In this document: positions 57,079 through 64,000 of the stretch, one piece after another
Position numbering within the stretch: position 1 is the first letter of the stretch
How the letters are laid out: the number at the start of each line of letters is the position of its first letter
Assembly (NCBI RefSeq): GCF_039534915.1
Contig: NZ_BAAAWE010000001.1
Span: 7,626,001-7,690,000 of the forward strand
DNA: 64,000 bases
Reading direction: 5' to 3'
Origin: Streptomyces roseofulvus
Lineage (GTDB): Bacteria > Actinomycetota > Actinomycetes > Streptomycetales > Streptomycetaceae
Notes under the pieces: generated by a model
What the model saw: the letters and a program-made list of their open reading frames with translations, nothing else
The model's database searches: none
Told to the model about the DNA's origin: nothing
Translations under genes and position numbers: made by a program

Positions 57079-60000
57079 TCAGCCGGCCGCGCGGTAGGCC
57101 GCGGTCAGCCTCGCCACCGCGCCCGCCGGATCACCGGAGAGCAGCCGGTGGTCGGCCTCGGCGAAGGGCTTCGCCACCGCCTCCGTGACCCGCTGCCCGA
57201 TGCGATCCTGCACCAGCAGCCGGGCCCGGGCCACCAGGCGCCGCGCCTCGGGTGAGTCCCCCCGCCCGGCCGCCTGGAGCACCCGGGCCGCGAGACCGAG
57301 CGCCTTCAGCGTCGTCTCGCCGCCCTTCGGCACCGCCGTCAGGGTGGTGAGCCCCCAGCCGTACGGGAACTGCGGGTCGTACGAGGAGTCGCCGACGTTC
57401 ACCGGCAGCTGCGCCTCCGACCTCGGCCAGGTCACCGGGAGCTGTCCGGTGAAGGGCACCCGCCCGTAGAGCACGTCGGCGACGCCGTCGCCCTCGGTGC
57501 CCGGCAGCCAGGACGCCACCAGGGCGTCGATCCCCGGCAGCCGGTCGCCGATCAGCTGGGGCCGGCCGGAGACCACGAGCACCGCGCACGGCATCGCCGC
57601 GCACACCCGGTCCACGGCCGCCTTGTCGGCGGCGCTCAGCTCCAGGTCGTGCCCGTTGCCGACGTCCCCGACGCCCTCCGCGTACGGCGTCTCACCGACC
57701 ACCACGACGCCGGCGTCGTACCCCTCGACCGGCGCGGACGCGTCCTTGGACCAGGTGAGCCCGGGCGCGTTCTTCCGCATCCCCTCGAGGATCGTCGTGC
57801 CGGTGGTGTGCTTCCCGGAGGAGCCCTGCCAGCTGATGGTCCAGCCGCCGGCCTGGTTGCCCAGGTCGTCGGCGTTGGAGCCGGCCACGTACACCTTCTG
57901 CGAGGGCTTCAGCGGCAGCAGCCCGCCCTCGTTCTTCAGCAGCACCTGCGAGGCGGCGGCGGCCTCGCGGGCCACTGCCCGGTGCGCGGCCGAGCCGACC
58001 GAGGAGAGGTGGGTGGTGTCCGCGTACGGCTTCTCGAAGAGACCGAGGCGGAACTTCTGGGTGAGGATCCGGGCCACGGCGTCGTCGATCCGGGAGACCG
58101 GGATCCGGCCCGCCTCGACCTCGGCCACCAGGGTCCGGGTGAAGTCCTGGTAGTTCGTCGGCACCATGATCATGTCCAGGCCGGCGTTGACCGAGGTCCG
58201 CACGTCGCTCGGGTAGTCACCGGGGATCTGGTCGATGGCCTGCCAGTCGCTGATGACGAAGCCCTCGAAGCCCATCCGGTCCTTCAGCACCCCGTTGATC
58301 ATCTCGGCGTTCGCGTGCATCTTCACCGGGCCGTGCTCGTCCCCGATGACGTCGAGCGAGGAGTACGAGGGCATGACCGTGCCCGCGCCGCGCTTCACCG
58401 CCTCCGCGAACGGCGCGAGGTGGACCGCCTCCAGCTCCTCACGGGTGACCCGGGTGACGCCCTGGTCGATCGTGTACGAGCCGGTCGTCGAGGAGCCGAA
58501 CTCCGTGCCGCCGTCGCCGACGAAGTGCTTGGCGCTGGTCAGGACCTTGTCGTTGCGGTCGAGGTCCTTGCCGTTCCGCGCGCCCTGCATGCCCTGGATG
58601 ACCGTCTCCATCGCGGTCACCAGCGCCGGGTCCTCGCCGAACGCCTCGTACGACCGGCCCCAGCGCTCGTCCCGCGTCACGCACAGGCACGGCGCGAAGT
58701 CCCACGGGACTCCGGTCGCCCGCACCTCCTTCGCCGTCACCGCGCCGGTCCGGGCGGCGAGCGCCGGGTCGCGGGTCGCGCCGATGCCGATGTTGTGCGG
58801 CATGACGGTCGCCCCGGCCACGTTGTTGTGCCCGTGCACCGCGTCCACCCCGTAGATCAGCGGGATCTGGAGCCGGGTCGCCCGGGTGCGCAGCTGGTAG
58901 CCGTCGATCATCCGCGCCCACGCCTCCGGCGTGTTGGGCGAGGGCACCGAGCCGCCGCCCGAGAGCAGCGAACCGAGCGCGTACCCGGCGATGTCGCCGG
59001 GGGCCCGCAGCGCGTTCCGCTCGGCCTGGGTCATCTGCCCGGCCTTCTCGGCCAGGGTCATCCGGGCCAGCAGGTCGGCGACCCGCCGCTTCACCGGCAG
59101 CCGCGCGTCCAGGTACGGCAGCCCGTGCGCGTTCACCACGACGACCGGGTGCTCGGCGGGCGCCTTGGCGCCCTCGACGGTCAGCTCCACCGGGATCGTC
59201 TCGGCGGCCTCGCCCGCGCCGTCCTCCCGCGTCTCGACGGTGATCGAGCGGGTGGTGCCGGAGGGCGTCCCGGCCGGGAAGACGAGCGTTCCGGCGACCG
59301 GCCGGTAGTCCTCGCCGGGCTCGGCCGGCCCGTCGTCCTTCGTCGCGTAGGCGACGGTGACGGGCCGGTCGGTCGGCGCCGCGCCCGTGGTGGTCACGGT
59401 GACGTCGATCCGGGCGGCGGCCCCCTCCGCCACCGGGTGCACGGCGGCCCCCGTGACGACCTGAGTGGTCAGCGCGGGGTCCGCCCTGCCGTACAGCTCG
59501 ATCCCGTCGAGCGCGAAGGAGCCCGGCGCGCCCGTCGGCAGCGTCAGCGCGTACCCCCACATCCGGTCCAGGCCGAGGACGTGGTCGATGCCGCCGACCG
59601 GCTGGTAGTCGGCGCGGTACTGGAAGGAGGAGAAGGGGAGTTCGACCAGGTGCCAGCCCTCCCAGTCGTCGGTGAAGGAGGTCGTCCACAACTCGGACGC
59701 CTCGCCGTTCGCGCCGCCGTCCTTGAGCTCGAAGTGGATCCGCTTGCCCGAGCCGGGCGGCAGCGGTGCGGTGTTCTGTCCGTACCACCAGAACCGGATG
59801 CCGCCGTGCGCGGTCCAGTCCTGGGCGGGCCGGTCGAAGGCGAAGTCGTGGGTGAAGCCGCCCCAGCCGCTGATGTCGTAGCGGCCTTCGAGGACCTTGG
59901 CGCCCTCGGGGGCGTCGGCCCGTTCGGCGAGCGTGAGCGCCGGGTGGTCGTCGGCGTCGCTGCCCCAGGTGAAGATTCCCTCGGCGGGCGGGTCCGCGAA

Positions 60001-60165
60001 CGGCACCTCGCCCTCGAAGCGGTCGACGATCCGGGGCGCCGGGTCGTCGGCGGCCGGCGCGGCGGAGCTGGGCGCGGCGCCGACGAGCCCCGCGATCAGG
60101 GCGGTGGCGGCGGTGGCGGCGAGCCCTCGGGCGCGCGCTCTCCTGCGGTGGCGCGGGTGCGGCAT
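57079..60165 (-). CDS. Secreted multidomain GH3 beta-glucosidase/exo-glucanase
   Basis: This 1028-residue exported glycoside hydrolase has a Sec signal peptide (PHPRHRRRARARG, then ATAATALIAGLVGAAPSSA). A carbohydrate-binding region of CBM11-like beta-sandwich type follows (about 45-225; SGWGGFTHDFAF, HLVELPFSSFQYR), then a Calx-beta-like domain (about 235-345), the GH3 N-terminal barrel (about 360-700) and the GH3 C-terminal domain (about 715-930). The catalytic nucleophile is Asp in GFEGFVISDWQAI, and KHFVGDGGT is the substrate loop. AGGAG lies five bases before the ATG. A GH30 gene lies 41 bases upstream on the same strand, so both are probably in one glucan-degrading operon. Confidence 0.92.
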   Translation of the reverse strand: MPHPRHRRRARARGLAATAATALIAGLVGAAPSSAAPAADDPAPRIVDRFEGEVPFADPPAEGIFTWGSDADDHPALTLAERADAPEGAKVLEGRYDISGWGGFTHDFAFDRPAQDWTAHGGIRFWWYGQNTAPLPPGSGKRIHFELKDGGANGEASELWTTSFTDDWEGWHLVELPFSSFQYRADYQPVGGIDHVLGLDRMWGYALTLPTGAPGSFALDGIELYGRADPALTTQVVTGAAVHPVAEGAAARIDVTVTTTGAAPTDRPVTVAYATKDDGPAEPGEDYRPVAGTLVFPAGTPSGTTRSITVETREDGAGEAAETIPVELTVEGAKAPAEHPVVVVNAHGLPYLDARLPVKRRVADLLARMTLAEKAGQMTQAERNALRAPGDIAGYALGSLLSGGGSVPSPNTPEAWARMIDGYQLRTRATRLQIPLIYGVDAVHGHNNVAGATVMPHNIGIGATRDPALAARTGAVTAKEVRATGVPWDFAPCLCVTRDERWGRSYEAFGEDPALVTAMETVIQGMQGARNGKDLDRNDKVLTSAKHFVGDGGTEFGSSTTGSYTIDQGVTRVTREELEAVHLAPFAEAVKRGAGTVMPSYSSLDVIGDEHGPVKMHANAEMINGVLKDRMGFEGFVISDWQAIDQIPGDYPSDVRTSVNAGLDMIMVPTNYQDFTRTLVAEVEAGRIPVSRIDDAVARILTQKFRLGLFEKPYADTTHLSSVGSAAHRAVAREAAAASQVLLKNEGGLLPLKPSQKVYVAGSNADDLGNQAGGWTISWQGSSGKHTTGTTILEGMRKNAPGLTWSKDASAPVEGYDAGVVVVGETPYAEGVGDVGNGHDLELSAADKAAVDRVCAAMPCAVLVVSGRPQLIGDRLPGIDALVASWLPGTEGDGVADVLYGRVPFTGQLPVTWPRSEAQLPVNVGDSSYDPQFPYGWGLTTLTAVPKGGETTLKALGLAARVLQAAGRGDSPEARRLVARARLLVQDRIGQRVTEAVAKPFAEADHRLLSGDPAGAVARLTAAYRAAG

Positions 60166-60206
60166 GCGGTCTCCTGGAGACGGGGGAGGAGGAAAGGGGG
60201 GCACGG

Positions 60207-62105
60207 TCACGACGGCTGGTGGGTCCACTTCTGGTTGGCGCCGCCGGTGCAGGTCCAGATCTGGGCCCGGGTGCCGTCGGCGGAGGAGTTGCCGGTGACG
60301 TCGAGGCACTTGTCCGCGGCCGTGTTGACCACGTCATGGGTGACCGGGTCGTACGTCCACCGCTGGGCGCCGGTCCCGTTGCAGGTGTAGAGCTGCACCT
60401 TGGTGCCGTCGGCGGTCGCGCCGCCCGTCGCGTCGAGGCACTTGCCGAGCGCCCGGACGCTGCCGTCGGCGGCGAGGGTCCACCGCTGGGCGGCGGTGCC
60501 GTTGCAGGTGTAGAGCTGCACGGCGGTGCCGTCGGCGCTCGACGCGCCGGCCACGTCGAGGCACTTGCCGGCGAGCCCCGTCAGCGGACCGGTGGGCGCC
60601 CCGGCGCCCGGCGTCCCGGACCAGGTGAAGGTGGCGGTGGTGCGGGCCGGGAGGGTGTACGTGAAGGACTGGCCGCCCCAGTCGACGCGGACGGACTGCG
60701 CGGAGCCGCCGCCGTTGTGCGCGATCAGCGCCTTGGAGCCGTCGGGGTTGCGCCAGGCCACGTTCTGCACGGTCGCGTTGTCGGTGGAGGCGATCCGGTA
60801 CGCGCCCGGCTTCACGAACTTGGTGAGGTGACCGGTCGTGTAGTACTCGATCGTGTAGTCGACCTGCCCGGCCCGGGCGCCGCCCTCCTGCACGGTGACC
60901 AGACCGGTGCAGGTGCCGCAGCCGCCGTTGTGCGGCCCCATGTCCTGGTTGAGCGCGAGGCTCCACTTCACCAGGCTGCTGCTCCAGTTGCGGGCGTAGG
61001 ACACGATGTCCTTCAGGTCCTCGTTGTGCTGGTTCCCGATCCAGGTGCCGCCGGAGTGCTCGGTCGAGAACTGGCGCACCGACGGGTACTGGGCGTGGAC
61101 CTGGCTGCCGACGGCCGGGTCGCCGAAGTAGCCGTGCCAGGCGATGCCGCCGAACAGCGGATCGTTCCTGACCCCCGCGTCACCGAGCACGGCGGCGCCG
61201 AAGTTCGCGTAGTCGCCGTAGTTCCAGTCGTGGACCAGGACCTTGGTGGTGATCCCGGCGGCCCGGAAGGCCGGGTAGACGTGGTTCTTGGTGAACTCGA
61301 CCAGGCCGGACGGGTTCCAGCTCATGCCCGGGTAGTTCATCGCCGTGGGGTTGCCGGCCTGGCAGCAGTTCGGCTCGTTCTGCACCGAGAGGTAGTCGAC
61401 CTTGATCCCCGCCGCCTGGTAGCTCTGGACGTACTTGACCAGATACTGCGCGTAGGTGGGGTAGTGCTCCCACTTCAGCCAGCCCATCTGGTCCATCCGG
61501 CCGTTGTCCTTCATCCAGCCGGGTGCGCTCCACGGCACGCCCTTGACCCGCAGTGCCGGATTGAGCTGCTTGGCCTGCGCGGTCAGCAGCCGCACGGGGG
61601 TGTCGTAGCCGTTGGCGCCGAAGTCGTTCAGGTCGCAGCAGGTGTCGTCGAGGGAGACGTTGCCGGGGCGGGAGAGGTCCGAGGCGCCGATGGGGTTGCG
61701 GACGAAGGAGAGCCCGATGCCGTCGGTGGGGGAGAAGAGCCGGCGCATCACCTCGTCGCGGGTGGCGGCGCTGACCGCGCCGCCGCGCAGCAGGTGGGCG
61801 GTGGTGTCGGTGATCGAGGCGCCGCCGCCCTCGAACTGCTGGTAGGTGGTGGACTCGTCGACGGTGATGGTGTGGCTCGCGCCGCCGCCCGCCGGTCCGA
61901 AGGCGAGCGGGGCCTGCGGGGCGAGTCCCCGGGTGACGGTACGGCCTCCGGCGTCGGAGGTGGTGGTCAGCCAGACGTCCACCCGCTCCCCGGCCGCCTG
62001 CGCGGTGCCGGGCGCGGTGAGGACCAGACCGGTCGCCACGAGGGCGCCGGTGAGCAGCGCGGCGAGCGAGCGGGGGCGCGCACCCCGGAGAAGCTTGAGT
62101 TGCAC
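60207..62105 (-). CDS. Secreted GH30 glucosylceramidase-type hydrolase with CBM13
   Basis: This 632-residue exported enzyme has a signal peptide ending TAPGTAQAAG. A GH30 (beta/alpha)8 plus beta-sandwich catalytic region (about 60-480) follows, with acid/base Glu in SVQNEPNCC and nucleophile Glu in STEHSGGTW. A C-terminal ricin-type CBM13 of three repeats ends in QRWT, QRWT and QKWT. GH30 enzymes act on beta-1,6-glucan, glucosylceramide or xylan; the glucan type is favoured because a GH3 glucosidase gene follows. GTG 62103-62105 has AAAGGG seven bases upstream; the longer frame crosses an inverted repeat in the leader. Confidence 0.93.
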   Translation of the reverse strand: MQLKLLRGARPRSLAALLTGALVATGLVLTAPGTAQAAGERVDVWLTTTSDAGGRTVTRGLAPQAPLAFGPAGGGASHTITVDESTTYQQFEGGGASITDTTAHLLRGGAVSAATRDEVMRRLFSPTDGIGLSFVRNPIGASDLSRPGNVSLDDTCCDLNDFGANGYDTPVRLLTAQAKQLNPALRVKGVPWSAPGWMKDNGRMDQMGWLKWEHYPTYAQYLVKYVQSYQAAGIKVDYLSVQNEPNCCQAGNPTAMNYPGMSWNPSGLVEFTKNHVYPAFRAAGITTKVLVHDWNYGDYANFGAAVLGDAGVRNDPLFGGIAWHGYFGDPAVGSQVHAQYPSVRQFSTEHSGGTWIGNQHNEDLKDIVSYARNWSSSLVKWSLALNQDMGPHNGGCGTCTGLVTVQEGGARAGQVDYTIEYYTTGHLTKFVKPGAYRIASTDNATVQNVAWRNPDGSKALIAHNGGGSAQSVRVDWGGQSFTYTLPARTTATFTWSGTPGAGAPTGPLTGLAGKCLDVAGASSADGTAVQLYTCNGTAAQRWTLAADGSVRALGKCLDATGGATADGTKVQLYTCNGTGAQRWTYDPVTHDVVNTAADKCLDVTGNSSADGTRAQIWTCTGGANQKWTHQPS

Positions 62106-62511
62106 CTGACAACCCTTTCGTCGAGGCGTGCCGCGCTGCCGTACGGATTCCGGCCCGCCCGGATCCGTACGTGTCCCACAAGGCGGCAAGCCTTTTATCA
62201 AGCTGTGAACTTATGGAGCCGCAGAGTCCCCGTCAACCCCTCCCGCGTACAACTCCCGAAGCGGCCGCCCGCCCTGGCGGCGCCCTCGACACCCGACGGT
62301 GCGCGCCGCGTTCGGGAGGTGGAGATGGCCCCGGAGAGCCCGGTGCGGCGGGCCGGTTCGGTGGTGGAGAGGGCGCGTCGAGCGCGGTCAGCGACATCGT
62401 GCGGGAGCGGCCGAGGGCGGCGCCCGGCGCACGGGCGAGCGCGCCGCCCCGGACGCCCTCCACCGGGCCGCCGCGTGACCCGCGAGCCCGGCACGATCCG
62501 AAAGAAACGAC
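62106..62511. other. 406-base intergenic region
   Basis: Apart from the inverted repeat and an A/T-rich promoter-like patch near 62180-62215 for the GH30 gene, no convincing gene was found. Frames through 62230-62511 are Pro/Arg/Gly low-complexity and lack a credible start. Confidence 0.6.
62140..62171. promoter_or_regulatory. Inverted repeat in the GH30 leader
   Basis: CGTACGGAT (62140-62148) and ATCCGTACG (62163-62171) form a 9-bp inverted repeat with a 14-base spacer, 35-66 bases upstream of the GH30 start. It may be an operator for a sugar-responsive repressor or an mRNA hairpin. Confidence 0.5.
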
Positions 62512-63522
62512 CTAGCCGTCGGCGCCGTCCAGCGCGACCCGGGCCAGCACCGGCAGGTGGTCGCTGCCGGTGGCGGCGAGCGCGCGGATCGCGGGCACCC
62601 GCCCGCCGCGCGCCAGGACCTGGTCGATCCGGGCCACCGGGAGGGCGGCCGGGTAGCTGAGGGCGAGGCCGCGCGCGGGGGCGCCGAGGCGTGAGGTCAG
62701 CGGCGCCAGACCGCGGTCGTCGACCGTGCCGTTGAGGTCGCCCGCCAGGACCACCCGGCGCGCCCGCTCGGCCGCCAGGATCCGTCCGAGGCGGGCGGCG
62801 CTCTCGTCGCGCCGGGCGGACCCGAGCCCGCCGGGCCCGAGCCGGACCGACGGCAGGTGGACGACGTACGCCGCCACCTCCCCGTACGGTGTCCGCACCT
62901 CGGCCCGCAGCGCCCGCTGCCACGGCTCCGCGATGTCCCGCGGCCGGATGTCCAGCGCCCGGGTGGTGCCGAGCGGATGGCGGGACCAGAGCCCGACCGT
63001 GCCCCGCACGGAGTGGTACGGGTAGCGGGGCGCGAGTTCCCTTCGGTAGACGGCCGACGCCGGATCGACCAGCTCCTGGAGGGCGATCAGATCGGCGCCG
63101 GAGTCCGCCAGCGCCCGGGCCGTGCCGGCCGGATCGGCGTTGTCGTCGGCGACGTTGTGCTGGACGACGGTGAGCTCGCGCGGACCGGGCGGCCCCGCGG
63201 GCAGCAGCCGTGGACCGAGGACGGCGGCCCAGACCACGGCGGGGAGGAGCAGGACGAGCAGGGCCGTGCGGGCGCGCCGCGCCGCCGCGCAGAGGAGCAG
63301 CAGCGCGGTGAGGGGGCCGAGCCAGAACAGGAAGGTCTCCAGCAGACTGCCCAGCCGTCCCGGGGTGTTCGGCACGAACCGGTGCAGAGCGAGGAGCGCG
63401 GCGGTCGCCGCGCCGAGTCCGGCGAGCAGCCGGCCGCGCGGCCGCCCGCCCTCCGGCGTCCGCCGGGTCCGCCACGGCCACCGGATCCGCCGCGCCCCCG
63501 GTTTCCCTTCCCGCCCCGCCAC
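62512..63522 (-). CDS. Membrane-anchored endonuclease/exonuclease/phosphatase family protein
   Basis: This 336-residue protein has a basic N-terminus, two or three membrane segments (about 35-115) and a C-terminal EEP domain. Motifs are VVQHNVADDNADP (Asn), ALQELVDP (metal-binding Glu), VLAGDLNGTVDDRG and GSDHLPVLARV (catalytic His). The domain faces outward in relatives and cleaves phosphodiesters of nucleic acids or lipids. GTG 63520-63522 is preferred because AAAGGA lies five bases upstream; a GTG at 63570 would need a start inside its own Shine-Dalgarno. The substrate is unknown. Confidence 0.87.
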   Translation of the reverse strand: MAGREGKPGARRIRWPWRTRRTPEGGRPRGRLLAGLGAATAALLALHRFVPNTPGRLGSLLETFLFWLGPLTALLLLCAAARRARTALLVLLLPAVVWAAVLGPRLLPAGPPGPRELTVVQHNVADDNADPAGTARALADSGADLIALQELVDPASAVYRRELAPRYPYHSVRGTVGLWSRHPLGTTRALDIRPRDIAEPWQRALRAEVRTPYGEVAAYVVHLPSVRLGPGGLGSARRDESAARLGRILAAERARRVVLAGDLNGTVDDRGLAPLTSRLGAPARGLALSYPAALPVARIDQVLARGGRVPAIRALAATGSDHLPVLARVALDGADG

Positions 63523-63721
63523 AGCCGTCCGTCCTTTCCCCGGCCTTCGGCCGGTCTTCCCCCCCGGCACTCCTGATCAGGACGTCTCCGCCCGTCCCGC
63601 GGTTGCCGGCCGTTTGACCGTCGCTTGGAGTGGGCATGTCAGCGCGCGGTCGTCCGTCGCGTCGGGCACACGGCGCGACCGCCGCCCCACCACCCCCCTC
63701 GACCCCAGCAGGGAGCCGGAG

Positions 63722-64000
63722 TTGAAGACCTCGCGTCGCGTCACGAAGGGGGCCGCCGTGCTCGGCAGCGCCCTCGCCCTCCTCCTCGCGGTCCCGGGCA
63801 CCGCCCTCGCCGCCCCGCCGCCGGCGCTTCCCGCGAACGCGGACGCCCTGGAGCAGACGTACCAGCCCGCGTACGACTACGACACCGACGGCTGCTACCC
63901 GACGCCGGCGATCGGTACGGACGGCACGCTCAACCCCGGCCTGAACCCGTCCGGCACGGTCAGCAGCCAGTGCCGCGACTCCTGGGACCTCGCCAACACC
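63722..64000 (+). CDS. NPP1 family secreted protein (3' part cut off)
   Basis: The first 93 codons of a secreted protein run to the window edge. TTG 63722 follows GGGAG by six bases. The signal peptide is KTSRRVTKGAAVLGSALALLLA with cleavage near ALAAPPP. The mature start YDYDTDGCYPTPAIGTDGTL, then a second cysteine in SSQCRDSWDL, is characteristic of necrosis-inducing NPP1-type (NLP) proteins. The GHRHDWE signature would lie beyond the window, so activity cannot be judged. In Streptomyces such proteins occur widely in soil species. Confidence 0.82.
   Translation, partial: MKTSRRVTKGAAVLGSALALLLAVPGTALAAPPPALPANADALEQTYQPAYDYDTDGCYPTPAIGTDGTLNPGLNPSGTVSSQCRDSWDLANT

Noticed and set aside
57649..60390. 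Open frame of 913 codons on the plus strand opposite the GH3 gene
   Set aside because: Antisense shadow with low-complexity Arg/Val/Gly content; the reverse strand encodes a clear GH3 enzyme.
62171..62515. Open frame of 114 codons in the gap after the GH30 gene
   Set aside because: Pro/Arg/Gly low-complexity, no ribosome-binding site and overlapping the A/T-rich GH30 promoter region.

Overview
The window is high-GC actinobacterial chromosome, almost certainly Streptomyces. The signs are very strong third-position GC bias, GTG/TTG starts, translationally coupled ATGA/GTGA overlaps, three SpoIIE/PP2C-type phosphatases, TAT- and Sec-secreted enzymes, a eukaryote-like cyclophilin and a furA/katG pair. 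No rRNA, tRNA, CRISPR array, insertion sequence or prophage gene was seen. Both ends cut genes: a small PLDc_N-type membrane protein at the left and an NPP1-family secreted protein at the right.

Layout. 0-6.3 kb: stress and envelope genes (PrxQ peroxiredoxin, PadR regulator divergent from an AHSA1 protein across a perfect dyad, L,D-transpeptidase, cupin, M20 amidohydrolase). A GDT1/TMEM165-type cation exporter follows, preceded by a recognisable yybP-ykoY manganese riboswitch. 6.5-20 kb: TetR/MFS efflux pair with two operator palindromes, SpoIIE-type phosphatases, a serine hydrolase, a nucleosidase, a MoxR/VWA pair, PaaI thioesterase/HxlR, BrkB, cyclophilin and an L31 type B gene. 20-30 kb: a large GAF-PAS-PP2C sensor phosphatase, a dormancy-type pair (tandem Usp; phosphoribosyltransferase-hydrolase fusion), a LysM-SLT wall hydrolase under a clear c-di-AMP (ydaO) riboswitch, and a TAT phospholipase C. 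30-42 kb: SIS/class II aldolase operon, a cassette of small LAATG-tailed peptide + processive GT2 + degenerate response regulator, katG/furA with overlapping divergent promoters, a C45 acyltransferase, a frameshifted alcohol dehydrogenase remnant, a GlxA-type regulator, gap and a DUF7691-like protein.

42.0-55.4 kb is the most striking block. It is a 14-gene cluster whose gene content and order match the KstR2 regulon of mycobacteria, which degrades the C/D-ring remnant of steroids (HIP): fadE33-fadE32-fadE31-echA / fadE30-ipdF-kstR2-fadA6 / ipdC-ipdB-ipdA-echA20 / SDR-SDR. KstR2-like palindromes sit in both divergent promoter gaps. The HIP-CoA ligase gene fadD3, expected beside fadE31, is absent and an enoyl-CoA hydratase gene occupies that position. 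Genes for side-chain and A/B-ring removal are not in the window.

55.5-64 kb: a type II argininosuccinate synthase with ARG boxes, two secreted glycoside hydrolases (GH3 with accessory domains; GH30 with CBM13), a membrane-anchored endonuclease/exonuclease/phosphatase-family protein and the start of an NPP1 gene.

All family calls come from reading the sequence and recalled family features; no database search was run.
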